64,000 bases of DNA from Deefgea rivuli DSM 18356. Its GTDB lineage: Bacteria > Pseudomonadota > Gammaproteobacteria > Burkholderiales > Chitinibacteraceae. Below are positions 1-8,488 of the stretch, one piece after another. Within the stretch, counting starts at the first letter, position 1, and each line of letters begins with the position of its first letter. The stretch spans positions 124,001-188,000 of the forward strand of contig NZ_JHVM01000003.1 in the NCBI RefSeq assembly GCF_000620145.1. Reading direction: 5' to 3'. A program made the position numbers and the translations under genes. Under the pieces are notes generated by a model. It was given only the letters and a program-made list of their open reading frames with translations, searched no databases and was not told where the DNA came from.

Positions 1-914
1 GCAAAGCCGGGGCGTGCCAAAGCGCGCTTGAGTGAGGCTTGTGCTGTAGCGTGATCAATCCCTGCGCCGAGTGCAATCCGTGGGCTATTGCTATCGCGTG
101 CGGTAGTGGGGTTGCCGATGCCAGTGCCAATATAAACGTCGGGCTGCGTACTGAGTAAAAATTCCAAACTGACCGTGCCGTGACTGCCTGGCACCAGCGC
201 ACTGGCGATATTATCGCCGCCTGCTGCGGTGATAAACGTCCCTAACATGCCATTGGTCAGTGTTTCGCAGCAGCCTTGACTCAGCCCGACACGGCTTTCC
301 AAAAAGACACTGGTTTTACGCGGTAATTGACGCAAACCTTGGCTGACTTTGGCCATTTCTACGTGATAAAAATCAAGGTATTGCTCTGCAGCCTTTTTCC
401 TTCCTAGGACTTGACCCAATACCTTGATGCTCAGTGCTGTGTTCTTGAGTGGATTTTTATTAAAGTCGATATAAATAACACTGATGCCCGCTTTGGATAA
501 GCGTTGCATTGTGGCGTGATCGTTGACATTTGGACCATGACCGCCAAGGCTAAAGATGGCCAGTTGTGGCTTGAGCGCGATGGCTTCTTCAACACTAAAA
601 CTTTGGCTGCTGCGCCCTAAGCGTGCCACCTGATCGAGATTGGGATAGACCTTGCGATATTGCGCATAGCTGCCCGGATCAAGTTGTTCAAAATCGCCCA
701 GCATGCCAACGATGCGTTGGCGTGGCAGCTCGCGATCTAAAATCGCCAAGCTAGTTAACATGCGGCCTTCGCCTAAAATGATGCGATCAATCTTGGCTGG
801 GATCGCTACCGTGCGCCCGGCGAGATCGGTGACGGTGGCCGCAGAGACCTGAGCGGCAACACTCAGCAAGCTCACCAAGCATAGAGCGATGGTTTGTTTC
901 TGGAAGAATTTCAT
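1..914 (-). CDS. Iron-siderophore/haem ABC transporter periplasmic binding protein (partial)
   Basis: The gene starts at an ATG ending at 914 and runs off the left edge, so the C-terminus is missing. The N-terminus reads MKFFQKQTIALCLVS and then a hydrophobic stretch ending VSA, a Sec signal peptide of about 23 residues. The mature part opens with TVTDLAGRTVAIP, the usual start of class III periplasmic binding proteins (PF01497, FecB/FhuD/BtuF-like), and the fold continues through the visible 300 residues. Such proteins carry ferric siderophore, haem or cobalamin to an inner-membrane ABC permease. It lies 66 bases downstream of the TonB-dependent receptor on the same strand, which supports an iron role. 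A hairpin terminator lies between the two genes, so it may be expressed at a lower level. The exact ligand cannot be read from the sequence. Confidence 0.85.
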   Translation of the reverse strand, partial: MKFFQKQTIALCLVSLLSVAAQVSAATVTDLAGRTVAIPAKIDRIILGEGRMLTSLAILDRELPRQRIVGMLGDFEQLDPGSYAQYRKVYPNLDQVARLGRSSQSFSVEEAIALKPQLAIFSLGGHGPNVNDHATMQRLSKAGISVIYIDFNKNPLKNTALSIKVLGQVLGRKKAAEQYLDFYHVEMAKVSQGLRQLPRKTSVFLESRVGLSQGCCETLTNGMLGTFITAAGGDNIASALVPGSHGTVSLEFLLSTQPDVYIGTGIGNPTTARDSNSPRIALGAGIDHATAQASLKRALARPGF

Positions 915-936
915 TGCGTATTCCAATCTTTGAACG

Positions 937-967
937 AAAAACACCACTGCCAGACCGCGCAGTGGTG
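937..967 (-). terminator. Intercistronic Rho-independent terminator between receptor and binding protein
   Basis: A perfect 9-bp stem (942-950 with 959-967, arms CACCACTGC and GCAGTGGTG) with an 8-base loop is followed on the minus strand by five T residues. It sits just after the receptor stop codon and before the binding-protein start. It probably ends most receptor transcripts and lets a fraction through to the downstream gene. Confidence 0.75.
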
Positions 968-980
968 CTGTGCTGCGAGT

Positions 981-2963
981 TTAGAATTGCCAGCTTGCTT
1001 CTAGGCGCACATCGCGCCCTGGTTCTGGATAACCGAGCACTTTGCCTTGCCAGCCGTTATAGGCATAAGTCGCTTGGTCGTAGTAATGCTGATCAAATAA
1101 ATTCTTCACGGCTAAATTGAGGCGTAAAGTCTCTTTGGCCCATGGTTTCCAGCTGATGTAAACATCGTGTACGCCATAGCCCGCTTTAGTTTGCTCAGTT
1201 TTTGTACCGATGGGTTGATAATCCAGCGACTCAACAAAACGCCCCAACCAACCCATTTCCAGCCCTTGCGCGGGTAACTGATAAGCTAATCGACTCACCC
1301 AAGTACGGCCGGTGCTAACGCCCAAGCCCAGATCACCATCATTAAATTTACGGCCATCCAGTTCAGGTCGGCTATCAGCTACGCTCAAACCCAGCGATAG
1401 ATCTCCCCAGCGATATTGCGCAGCTAATTCATAGCCATCAATCGTTGCTGAGCCTAGATTGCCACGGCAACCGCCTCGTGAGCTGGGGCAGCTAAATGTG
1501 GTGATAAAGTTGTCTATCGTTTGGCGATAAACATTACCGTTCAGACTCAGGCCGCCTTGCTGGTAGACAAATCCCAGCTCGCTGTTATCCGCTTCTTCGG
1601 CTTCGATTTGACGATTGTTTTTCCATTGTGCGATATCGAGCATAAATGCTTCTTTCAGGCCGACTCCGCGCAATGCTTTGGCATAGCCCGCGCGTAATTG
1701 CAGCGCATCAGTCGCTTGCCAGCGCACGCTGGCGCTCGGGCTAAGGCCGTCACTGTTAAACTGCTGTTGGTGATTATCGGTGTAGCTGTAGTCGTCGTAG
1801 CGCAGGCCGCCGGTGAGGGTGATGGTATTAAAATGCAGCTCCCCTTCAACAAAACCACCCAATACACTCATTTCTTCTCGACCGTTTCCGGTTAAGCCAA
1901 ATGGATTGGCAATTTGATTTGCAGCCGATTTTTCTTCCCGCCAATTAAGGCCATATTTCAGCAAATGCTCACTAATCGCTTGCTTAAACAGCACATCAGC
2001 ACCCGTGGTCGTGAGCGTCTCACCCCAAGTACGACCTGTTTTACTAGTTCGTTCGCTATCAACTTCCGAGCGATACAGCGTGGCATCCAAGCCGTCGAGC
2101 CAACCCAATTGTTGACCTTGGTATTTCAGAGTGGCGGTATCGCGCGCTAGACTTTGTGGAATGGCATCATTGGGCAATACGGGATGGGCAAAGCCAACCA
2201 TATTGGCGCGAGCGGTGCGGATGCCTTCATCGCTACTGCGTTGAAAACTAGCGCTCAGGCGTTGTTGCTCGGTTAGTTGCACGCCGAGTTTGGCGAGATA
2301 GTTATATTGTTCGGTCGATGTGTTGGCTATGGTTTGGCCATTACCGGCTTGATAATCTCGAGTTTGCATCGTGGTCGCACTCAGTAATGCATCGACCTGA
2401 GTGCCGATTTTGCCGTACGCACTTGCACTGCTGCGCCAGCCTTCATTGCTAAATGCGCTGCCTGTGAGCATGCCACCGAGTTGTTGTCCGGGGCGCAACA
2501 TGTCGAGTGCCGAGACGGTTTCATAGCGAATTGCGCCACCCAGTGCGCCAGGACCCGCACTGGCCGACGCCGTGCCTTTTTCAACTTCGACTTGCTTGAT
2601 CAGTTGTGGATCAAGAATCAAAGCACTCTGATGGTGATAGACCTTGCTATTGATCAGTGCGCCATCGACGCTCAGATTGAGTAATGACTCTTCCATACTG
2701 CGGATATACATTTTTTGCGAAATCGGATTGCCGCCACCACCGACGCTAATTTCTGGGTCGGCAACAAAAATATCCCTCAAATTTTGTGCTTGCCGATTAA
2801 TGAGATCGTCGCGTTGAATGACACCGTCTTGTGTGGGCGTGCTTGCGCTTACTTCAATTGGCTCTAGCACGGTTTCGTCTTGCGCCCAACTAAATTCAGT
2901 CGCCAAGCAAAGTGGCAACAGCAGCGTTAACACTTTGAGTGGCAGTGGAGGATTTTGCGGCAT
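981..2963 (-). CDS. TonB-dependent outer-membrane receptor (iron/siderophore type)
   Basis: This 660-residue protein has a signal peptide (hydrophobic core LTLLLPLCLA, cleavage near FSWA|QDE). An N-terminal plug domain follows (about residues 45-150, with DLINRQAQNLRDIF and KMYIRSMEE), then a 22-strand barrel ending in SWQF, the terminal aromatic residue expected of an outer-membrane protein. Such receptors import ferric siderophores, haem or other metal chelates using TonB energy. A plausible ribosome site (AGGAAC) precedes the ATG. The adjacent binding protein, the divergent AraC-type regulator and the Fur-like box upstream all point to iron import. The length is typical of the smaller members of the family. 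The ligand is not determinable here. Confidence 0.9.
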   Translation of the reverse strand: MPQNPPLPLKVLTLLLPLCLATEFSWAQDETVLEPIEVSASTPTQDGVIQRDDLINRQAQNLRDIFVADPEISVGGGGNPISQKMYIRSMEESLLNLSVDGALINSKVYHHQSALILDPQLIKQVEVEKGTASASAGPGALGGAIRYETVSALDMLRPGQQLGGMLTGSAFSNEGWRSSASAYGKIGTQVDALLSATTMQTRDYQAGNGQTIANTSTEQYNYLAKLGVQLTEQQRLSASFQRSSDEGIRTARANMVGFAHPVLPNDAIPQSLARDTATLKYQGQQLGWLDGLDATLYRSEVDSERTSKTGRTWGETLTTTGADVLFKQAISEHLLKYGLNWREEKSAANQIANPFGLTGNGREEMSVLGGFVEGELHFNTITLTGGLRYDDYSYTDNHQQQFNSDGLSPSASVRWQATDALQLRAGYAKALRGVGLKEAFMLDIAQWKNNRQIEAEEADNSELGFVYQQGGLSLNGNVYRQTIDNFITTFSCPSSRGGCRGNLGSATIDGYELAAQYRWGDLSLGLSVADSRPELDGRKFNDGDLGLGVSTGRTWVSRLAYQLPAQGLEMGWLGRFVESLDYQPIGTKTEQTKAGYGVHDVYISWKPWAKETLRLNLAVKNLFDQHYYDQATYAYNGWQGKVLGYPEPGRDVRLEASWQF

Positions 2964-3014
2964 ATCAATTGTTCCTAAAAAATGCAGTCATTACGACAAA
3001 CCCGACTACTAATT

Positions 3015-3033
3015 GAGAATTGTTATCATTACA
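3015..3033. promoter_or_regulatory. Probable Fur box between the receptor and AraC-type regulator genes
   Basis: The 19-mer GAGAATTGTTATCATTACA matches about 14 of 19 positions of the classical Fur box (GATAATGATAATCATTATC), counting the W position. It lies 52 bases upstream of the receptor start and 77 bases upstream of the divergent regulator start, so it could control both. The match comes from the sequence; iron control is inferred from the genes. Confidence 0.6.
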
Positions 3034-3109
3034 ATGCTGTCATTATCTCAATGCAGGCCAAGCAAAACGTTTGTGAACGACAATTTTTTATTTGCAAAAA
3101 GATCAAATC

Positions 3110-4075
3110 ATGGGAAAACGAGAAGCGGTGCTTGATACGGCCAATTTGTATTGGCAGCAAAATAAAAATCATTACTCACTCTGGGGGGAAAGTGCGGTTC
3201 AGCCGGTACTAGAGGGGGTTTTTCTGGAGCGGGAGTTAAGACCCGGCCTGTTTTTACACGCGACTCACGTTGATTATCATTGCGGCGTATCAGGCGCTGG
3301 TCATCTCTCCTCAGGCTTGAAATTGATCATTATGTTGCAGGGGCGAATTGGTCTTCGCTTTGATCAAACTCATTTGGCGCTGGGTGGCGTTGCGCATAAC
3401 TGCCTTTTACTACGCCCAAGAACGCAAGATTCATCGGCACGGATTCCATTTCGGCGTGAAGTGATGCAGTCCGGCCCGCAAAAACAAGTGGTTTTAACCG
3501 CGAGTGCAGAATGGTTGGCCCAAACAGGGTTGGATCAAATTGTGCTTAACTCAGGGCAAAAGCAGCGAGCAGCACAAGAACTAGCAATCCATCACCATGC
3601 GGCATCGGCGCAAATGCTGCAAATTGCAACTCATTTATTGCATTCGGCATCTGATCTAAATCCGCTGAATGCATTGCAGCAAGAAAGCCAAGCATTGGCC
3701 TTATTGGCCATCGCGTTACAAGAACCGGACTCGCAAACGGTATGCCCGTTAAATTCTCGGGCGCAGCAGCGAATTAAAATGTTACTGGATTTACTCCATA
3801 GCGATTTAAGCGTCGATTGGACTTTGCTTGCCTTGGCGAAACATTTGGGTAGCAATCCCACGACATTACAAGTGCATTTTCGTCAGGCCACAGGCTATAG
3901 CATTGCAAACTATTTGCGTCGCCTGCGTTTGCAGCAGGCGTATGAGCAAATACGGCAAGGCCTTTCAGTGACCGAAGCGGCATTTAATGCGGGGTATAAC
4001 TCGTCGGCAAATTTTGCAACCGCATTTAAGCGCTTATATGGTATCTCTCCAAGGCAAGCACAAAGTGGCTACTAA
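3110..4075 (+). CDS. AraC-family transcriptional regulator (PchR-like)
   Basis: A C-terminal pair of helix-turn-helix motifs (about residues 225-315, with LALAKHLGSNPTTLQVHFRQ and VTEAAFNAGYNSSANFATAF) is typical of AraC/XylS activators. The N-terminal 200 residues look like the effector-binding half found in PchR/YbtA regulators of siderophore uptake. I place the start at the ATG at 3110 (MGKREAVLD); a TTG at 3092 is the alternative and neither has a strong ribosome site. It is divergent from the TonB-dependent receptor across a Fur-like box, so it probably activates that receptor when the matching siderophore is present. The target is inferred from position only. Confidence 0.85.
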   Translation: MGKREAVLDTANLYWQQNKNHYSLWGESAVQPVLEGVFLERELRPGLFLHATHVDYHCGVSGAGHLSSGLKLIIMLQGRIGLRFDQTHLALGGVAHNCLLLRPRTQDSSARIPFRREVMQSGPQKQVVLTASAEWLAQTGLDQIVLNSGQKQRAAQELAIHHHAASAQMLQIATHLLHSASDLNPLNALQQESQALALLAIALQEPDSQTVCPLNSRAQQRIKMLLDLLHSDLSVDWTLLALAKHLGSNPTTLQVHFRQATGYSIANYLRRLRLQQAYEQIRQGLSVTEAAFNAGYNSSANFATAFKRLYGISPRQAQSGY

Positions 4076-4132
4076 TTTAAGTAAGAAAATATTTTGAAAA
4101 AAATCTAGAAAGAATCCAGTCCTAGAAAATAG

Positions 4133-4270
4133 CGTAGCTTGATCCAGACTCAGGCGCGCTATTTCAATTTGCAAGGCGAGCGAGTGATGGGCCGATATTT
4201 TGATCGGCAGGTCGCCGAGCAGCTGCGTGTCACGACCTTAAATCGCTTCACGCAACGGGCACACGAGTGA
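4133..4270 (+). pseudogene. Possible remnant of a protein-coding gene (45-codon open tail)
   Basis: Between the AraC-type gene and trpE an open frame bounded by stops reads like natural protein, with segments YFNLQGERVMGRYFDRQVAE and LRVTTLNRFTQRAHE before a TGA at 4268. An internal ATG lies at 4187 but no ribosome site precedes it. The composition is charged and helical and codon use resembles the neighbours. It could be the 3' end of a deleted gene or chance. I do not recognise the family. Confidence 0.25.
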
Positions 4271-4290
4271 TCTCAATAAGTGGCAGGCGC

Positions 4291-5760
4291 TTAGGCGTCC
4301 AAACCTTGTTCAGCAAGTTCTGCTGCGCGTAACACGGCACGCGCTTTATTGAGTGTTTCTTGCCATTCACTTTGCGGCACAGAGTCAGCGACGATGCCGG
4401 CACCGGCTTGCATATAGAGTGTTTTGTTTTTCACCACAGCGGTGCGCAGCGCAATCGCCACGTCCATATCGCCGTTAAAACCCAGATAACCGACTGCACC
4501 AGAATAAACCCCGCGTTTGGTGGGCTCTAATTCATCGATGATTTCCATTGCACGCACTTTCGGTGCGCCAGAGACAGTTCCAGCAGGGAAGGTGGCTTTG
4601 AGTACGTCAATCGCGCTGAGTTTCGGTTTGAGCTTGGCTTCAACGCTGGACACAATGTGCATCACGTGTGAATAACGCTCGACGATCATTTTGTCGATGA
4701 GTTTTACTGAACCCGTTTGCGCAACGCGGCCGGCATCATTACGACCCAGATCAATTAGCATCACGTGTTCGGCGATTTCTTTGTCATCCGCCAGCAATTC
4801 GGTTTCTAGCGCTAGATCTTCATCGCGATCTTTACCGCGTGGGCGAGTTCCGGCAATTGGGCGCACGGTGACTGTGTCGTCTTCAAGGCGAACGAGGATT
4901 TCTGGTGATGCGCCAACAATTTGCATATCGCCAAAATCATAATAAAACATATACGGCGACGGATTGATGCTGCGTAGCGAGCGATACAAAGACATCGCCG
5001 AAGCCTCAAACGGCGCGCTCATGCGTTGCGCCAGCACCACTTGCATCACGTCGCCATCTTTGATGTAGTCTTTGGCTGTGAGAACGGCAGATTTAAACGC
5101 GTCTTCACCAAACTCAGAGACCGGCGCGACGTGATGGGATGTCGGCAGTGAGAGCGGGATTTCTGCCGGTTCGCGCAATTTCATACGCAAATCGTGCAAG
5201 CGCGCTTCGGCGATATCAAACGCCATTTCTTTATTTGGATCGGCGTAAACAATCAAAAACAATTTACCGCTTAGATTGTCAACGACGACAATTTCGGTTG
5301 ACAGTAAAAGCTGAATATCGGGCGCGCCAATGGGGTCGGGCTTGTCGCAACTGGCGAGTTTACGTTCGATGTAGCGTATCGTTTCGTAACCAAAATAGCC
5401 GACCAAACCGCCCATAAAACGTGGCAAACCTTTGCTTGGCGGTGCTTTAAAGCGGGCTTGATAACTTTCGATAAAATCCAGCGGATTGCCCTCAAACGTT
5501 TCAAGCACATCATCGTTATGGATTAGCTCGGTTTTATTGCCGCAGACTTTAATTCGCGTACGCGCAGGCAGGCCAATAAAAGAATAACGACCAAAACGCT
5601 CACCACCGACGACAGATTCGAGCAGATAAGAGTAGGGGCGATTGGCGAGTTTGAGGTAGACCGATAGTGGGGTGTCGAGATCGGCAAAGAGTTCTTGGAT
5701 CAGCGGAATGCGGTTATAGCCTTGGCTGGCCAAGGCATCAAATTCGGTACGAGTGATCAT
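4291..5760 (-). CDS. trpE: Anthranilate synthase component I
   Basis: This 489-residue enzyme forms anthranilate from chorismate with the TrpG glutaminase, the first step of tryptophan synthesis. The sequence shows the LLES tryptophan feedback motif (residues 46-49), [25 protein letters not shown] and the chorismate-binding stretch [20 protein letters not shown]. The frame stays open upstream to 5985, but the ATG at 5760 ([10 protein letters not shown]) has a GGAG ribosome site and matches family starts. trpG, trpD and trpC do not follow. The gene is downstream of gph and separated from it by a terminator, a promoter and a candidate leader peptide, so tryptophan-responsive control is likely. 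Confidence 0.97.
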   Translation of the reverse strand: MITRTEFDALASQGYNRIPLIQELFADLDTPLSVYLKLANRPYSYLLESVVGGERFGRYSFIGLPARTRIKVCGNKTELIHNDDVLETFEGNPLDFIESYQARFKAPPSKGLPRFMGGLVGYFGYETIRYIERKLASCDKPDPIGAPDIQLLLSTEIVVVDNLSGKLFLIVYADPNKEMAFDIAEARLHDLRMKLREPAEIPLSLPTSHHVAPVSEFGEDAFKSAVLTAKDYIKDGDVMQVVLAQRMSAPFEASAMSLYRSLRSINPSPYMFYYDFGDMQIVGASPEILVRLEDDTVTVRPIAGTRPRGKDRDEDLALETELLADDKEIAEHVMLIDLGRNDAGRVAQTGSVKLIDKMIVERYSHVMHIVSSVEAKLKPKLSAIDVLKATFPAGTVSGAPKVRAMEIIDELEPTKRGVYSGAVGYLGFNGDMDVAIALRTAVVKNKTLYMQAGAGIVADSVPQSEWQETLNKARAVLRAAELAEQGLDA

Positions 5761-5806
5761 GGGTATTACTCCAATTGAATTGCAAGAAGGGCGTGCGTAC
5801 GCGAAA

Positions 5807-5875
5807 TCAGCGACGCCATCGCCATGCAAGTCCTGCAAAACCAGTTTCGCGGGTCGGTGTGGAGTAAAAAGCCAT
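5807..5875 (-). CDS. trpL: Candidate trp leader peptide (22 residues, ends WRWRR)
   Basis: A short frame from an ATG at 5875 to a TGA at 5807 encodes a peptide ending GLAWRWRR, with two Trp codons in the last five. It begins about 30 bases after a good promoter and ends 46 bases before trpE, as expected of a trp leader. Codons 3-6 contain TTACTCCA, the exact complement of the trpE ribosome site TGGAGTAA. No intrinsic terminator lies between the leader and trpE, so classical attenuation is not evident; control could be translational. The leader's own ribosome site is weak, so it remains a candidate. Confidence 0.45.
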   Translation of the reverse strand: MAFYSTPTRETGFAGLAWRWRR

Positions 5876-5913
5876 GTTAAATGAGTTCTATATGGGAATC
5901 GATGTGAGCTGCA

Positions 5914-5942
5914 ATTGTGCGTGAACTGAGGTGTACCGTCAA
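5914..5942 (-). promoter_or_regulatory. Predicted sigma-70 promoter for trpE
   Basis: On the minus strand, TTGACG (5942-5937) and CACAAT (5919-5914) are separated by 17 bases. This puts the transcript start near 5907, just ahead of the candidate leader peptide. Confidence 0.5.
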
Positions 5943-5971
5943 ATTCAAAAACTTGGATCATGAAAAGTACG

Positions 5972-5998
5972 AAAAACCCTCGCACAAAGCGAGGTTTT
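5972..5998. terminator. Bidirectional-looking terminator after gph
   Basis: The stem CCTCGC/GCGAGG (5978-5983 with 5989-5994) has a 5-base loop, a run of A on the left and T on the right, so it could stop transcription in either direction. On the minus strand it separates gph from the trpE promoter. Confidence 0.7.
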
Positions 5999-6103
5999 AA
6001 TTGTTATTAGCGCGATACGCTGATGCACTTCTTAGTTGTTATTAATTTTGCTGTTCTTTCGTGCTTTTCGTGATCTCGTTTGTGAACTTGTTTTTTAATA
6101 CAC

Positions 6104-6772
6104 TTAATCGTTAAGCGCTAAAAAATCACGCAAATCGTCAAAACGATGAATCACTTCATCGGCGCCGAGCGATTCGATATCGCTGCCGTAGCCATAACTA
6201 ACCGCCACGACAGGGCAGCCTGCTGCGCGAGCGGCGAGGATGTCGTTTTCTGAATCGCCGACCATCAACATATTCGCCAATTCAACATTGAGTTGCAGCG
6301 CTGCAAATTGCAGTGGCTCAGGGGCGGGTTTCTTTTTCGGCAGCGTGTCGCCTGCGACGATGACATCAAAATGCTCAAAAACACCGAGTTCACGCAGCAA
6401 GGGAATGGTGAAACGCTCGGGTTTATTGGTGATAATCGCCAGCGGCATGCCGCGCTCGTGCAGCATATGCAAGGTTTCTTGTACTTTTGGATAGAAGGTC
6501 GTAGCCAGCGTGAGGCCAGCGCGATAGTGCGTATTGAACAGCGCCATACCCTGTAGCTGTATCTCGCTGCCGGTGTATTCTGCATTATGGCTATCAGCCA
6601 ATACCCTTGCTACTAAACTGGCCGCGCCGTCGCCGACAAAACTGGCAACGCGGTCACTATTGAGCGCAGACAATCCCAAATCAGCGCGCGATAAATTGGC
6701 TGCGCGTGCGAGGTCGTGAATCGAATCGACTAAAGTGCCGTCCAAATCAAAAGCAATGGCTTGAATGCTCAT
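6104..6772 (-). CDS. gph: Phosphoglycolate phosphatase (HAD superfamily)
   Basis: This 222-residue HAD hydrolase removes phosphate from 2-phosphoglycolate, formed during repair of 3'-phosphoglycolate DNA ends. Motif I is FDLDGTLVDS near the N-terminus, the conserved lysine lies in the KKKPAPEPL stretch and motif III is MVGDSENDILAARAAG. I choose the ATG at 6772 (MSIQAIAFDL), preceded by GGAG; the frame extends 11 codons further upstream without support. It lies after rpe and arsC on the same strand, with a long hairpin of palindrome family A between arsC and gph. The rpe-gph-trpE order is common in beta- and gammaproteobacteria. Confidence 0.93.
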   Translation of the reverse strand: MSIQAIAFDLDGTLVDSIHDLARAANLSRADLGLSALNSDRVASFVGDGAASLVARVLADSHNAEYTGSEIQLQGMALFNTHYRAGLTLATTFYPKVQETLHMLHERGMPLAIITNKPERFTIPLLRELGVFEHFDVIVAGDTLPKKKPAPEPLQFAALQLNVELANMLMVGDSENDILAARAAGCPVVAVSYGYGSDIESLGADEVIHRFDDLRDFLALND

Positions 6773-6785
6773 ATAGCTCCTTATT

Positions 6786-6834
6786 GGGTATGTGCTTGCA
6801 GTCATTTATTATTAATGCCTGCAAGCACATACCC
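6786..6834. repeat. Palindrome family A, copy 1 (arsC-gph gap)
   Basis: Perfect 16-bp arms (GGGTATGTGCTTGCAG with its complement at 6819-6834) enclose a core with a further CATT/AATG pairing. It begins at the arsC stop on the minus strand. It may act as a terminator or mRNA-end stabiliser. Confidence 0.8.
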
Positions 6835-6835
6835 A

Positions 6836-7180
6836 TTATTTACTCAATAAATTGAGCAGATTTTCTACTGGCCGACCGATTGCCGCCTGATTTTGATAAA
6901 TCAAAATCGGCCGTTCAATCAGCTTGGGATGTTGCACCAACAGCTCAACAATCTCAGCGTCATTTAAAGCACATCCCGCCGACACTTCGCGCCATAGCTC
7001 TTCTTTTTGTCGAACTAATTCCAGCGGTGCTAGTTTGAGTTGCGCTAGTAATTCGACGATTTCGGCTTTAGACAATGGCTCGTCCAAATAGCGGCGTATA
7101 GTCGGTGTAAAGCCACGCGCTTCGAGTGCTGCCAACGCTTCGCGACTTTTACTGCAACGCGGATTGTGTAGCAAAATCAT
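6836..7180 (-). CDS. arsC: ArsC/YffB-type glutaredoxin-dependent reductase
   Basis: This 114-residue thioredoxin-fold protein has the ArsC family start [15 protein letters not shown], with the redox cysteine at about residue 9, and a later RPILIY segment that holds the conserved arginine. Family members reduce arsenate with glutathione/glutaredoxin; the YffB branch has no proven arsenate role. No arsenical pump or arsR lies nearby, so a detoxification role is not supported by context. The start codon overlaps the rpe stop by four bases (ATGA), so the two are translationally coupled. Confidence 0.88.
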   Translation of the reverse strand: MILLHNPRCSKSREALAALEARGFTPTIRRYLDEPLSKAEIVELLAQLKLAPLELVRQKEELWREVSAGCALNDAEIVELLVQHPKLIERPILIYQNQAAIGRPVENLLNLLSK

Positions 7181-7866
7181 GGTGTTGCCTGCTTGACCGT
7201 TTCGAGTTCCGCACGCATTTGGTCGATGACGGCTTTGTAATCGGCTTGACCATAAATCGCTGAGCCAGCAACAAAGGTATCAACCCCAGCAGCAGCGCAG
7301 GCAGCGATGTTATCGACTTTGACGCCGCCATCAATTTCCAACCAAATTTCACGCCCCGTTTTGGCGGTGTAGGCGTCAATCAGCGCGCGCGCTTGGCGCG
7401 CTTTGGTCAACGTCGCAGGAATAAACGATTGGCCGCCGTAGCCAGGATTCACCGACATCAGCAAAATCATATCGATTTTATCCATGACGTAATCCAGGTA
7501 ATGCAGCGGCGTTGCTGGATTAAATACCAAACCCGCTTTACAGCCACATTCTTTAATCAGGCCGAGCGAGCGGTCGATATGTTCCGACGCTTCGGGGTGG
7601 AAAGTGATGATATCCGCGCCGGCTTTAGCAAAGTCAGGAATGATGCGATCGACGGGTTTGACCATTAAATGCACATCAATCGGCGCGTCGGTCCACGGGC
7701 GAATCGCATCGCAAATCATCGGGCCTATGGTCAGATTGGGCACGTAATGATTGTCCATCACGTCAAAGTGAATGATGTCGGCACCGGCGGCGATGACGTT
7801 TTTAACTTCTTCGCCCAAGCGGGCAAAGTCGGCAGACAAAATACTGGGGGCGATGCGAAAAGTCAT
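7177..7866 (-). CDS. rpe: Ribulose-phosphate 3-epimerase
   Basis: This 229-residue TIM-barrel enzyme interconverts ribulose 5-phosphate and xylulose 5-phosphate in the pentose phosphate pathway. Visible family motifs are [13 protein letters not shown] near the N-terminus, [31 protein letters not shown] and [10 protein letters not shown], which carry the metal ligands and phosphate-binding loop. A GGAG ribosome site precedes the ATG. It is the first gene of the minus-strand rpe-arsC-gph unit and is divergent from apaG. Confidence 0.96.
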   Translation of the reverse strand: MTFRIAPSILSADFARLGEEVKNVIAAGADIIHFDVMDNHYVPNLTIGPMICDAIRPWTDAPIDVHLMVKPVDRIIPDFAKAGADIITFHPEASEHIDRSLGLIKECGCKAGLVFNPATPLHYLDYVMDKIDMILLMSVNPGYGGQSFIPATLTKARQARALIDAYTAKTGREIWLEIDGGVKVDNIAACAAAGVDTFVAGSAIYGQADYKAVIDQMRAELETVKQATP

Positions 7867-7950
7867 TGTGTGCTCCTTGGGCGGACAGCTAATCCGAATA
7901 GTGTGACAGTTTATCGCGAAAAGCTGATGACTTTGCTCAATAAGTCAGCT

Positions 7951-8032
7951 AAGCAATATTCCTATCTGATTGTCCTGCTTTGCCGTTGCGGTGTATGCCT
8001 GCGGCTTGTCCGCATTGCCATAAAACTTTTGC
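7951..8032. repeat. Repeat family B, degenerate copy (rpe-apaG gap)
   Basis: The stretch contains TATGCCTGCGGCTTGTCCGC and ends CCATAAAACTTTTGC, matching the clearer copy at 15561-15644 in the same orientation. The left end has decayed. Confidence 0.5.
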
Positions 8033-8055
8033 ATGAGTGCTTATGCTGCGAGCAG

Positions 8056-8077
8056 ACTGGTAAACTGTCGTACCAGT
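8056..8077. promoter_or_regulatory. Perfect dyad ACTGGTA-N8-TACCAGT upstream of apaG
   Basis: A 7-bp perfect inverted repeat with an 8-base spacer ends 33 bases before the apaG start. This size and position suit an operator for a dimeric regulator or a leader hairpin. No known regulator is assigned. Confidence 0.35.
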
Positions 8078-8110
8078 AGCCTATTTACCCAGCGCACCCG
8101 AGGAAAATTT

Positions 8111-8488
8111 ATGGAACATTCTTATAAAATCAGCGTGCAGGCGCGGCCATTTTATTTGGCGGAGCAATCGGACGTGAACGCCGAGCAATACACGTTTGCT
8201 TATCAAATCACCATCAGTAACGAAGGCTCGATTGCGGCGAAATTGCTGTCGCGGCACTGGATTATTGAAGACGCGGAAGGCCGCAAGCAAGAAGTGAAGG
8301 GGCCCGGAGTGATTGGCGAACATCCTGAACTCGCACCCGGGCAAAGCTTTGAATACACCAGCGGTGTGACGCTTAATTCGCCAGTCGGCACCATGCGCGG
8401 CAGTTATCAAATGGTCGCCGCCGATGGCACTGAGTTTGATGCCGAAATCAGCCCATTTATCCTTTCTATGCCACGGACACTGCATTAA
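8111..8488 (+). CDS. apaG: ApaG (Co2+/Mg2+ efflux-associated) protein
   Basis: This 125-residue protein has the whole-family ApaG fold, with YTFAYQITISNEGS, LLSRHWIIEDAEG, GVIGEHPELAPGQSFEY and GTMRGSYQMV. ApaG was linked genetically to cobalt and magnesium sensitivity; its biochemical role is unclear. The frame is open upstream to 8033, but the ATG at 8111 has an AGGA ribosome site and gives the usual length. Its stop overlaps the start of the ABC transporter gene by one base (TAATG), so the two are coupled. Confidence 0.95.
   Translation: MEHSYKISVQARPFYLAEQSDVNAEQYTFAYQITISNEGSIAAKLLSRHWIIEDAEGRKQEVKGPGVIGEHPELAPGQSFEYTSGVTLNSPVGTMRGSYQMVAADGTEFDAEISPFILSMPRTLH

Larger units (their letters stand above)
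5761..6103 (-). other. gph-trpE intergenic region (343 bases)
   Basis: Read on the minus strand, this gap holds the gph terminator, then a promoter, then the candidate trp leader peptide and the trpE ribosome site, each listed separately. The stretch 6001-6103 nearest to gph is AT-rich and shows nothing else recognisable. Confidence 0.6.

Noticed and set aside
2381-2684. Paired opposite-strand ORFs inside the TonB-dependent receptor
   Set aside because: Both are out-of-frame shadows of a clearly coding gene with no ribosome site or family resemblance. Similar shadows inside other genes were also left out.
5761-5985. 75-codon extension of trpE
   Set aside because: It would run through the promoter, the candidate leader peptide and the terminator; the ATG at 5760 has a GGAG site.
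7669-8079. 136-residue plus-strand ORF opposite rpe
   Set aside because: It is mostly the antisense of rpe and then repeat family B, with no ribosome site.
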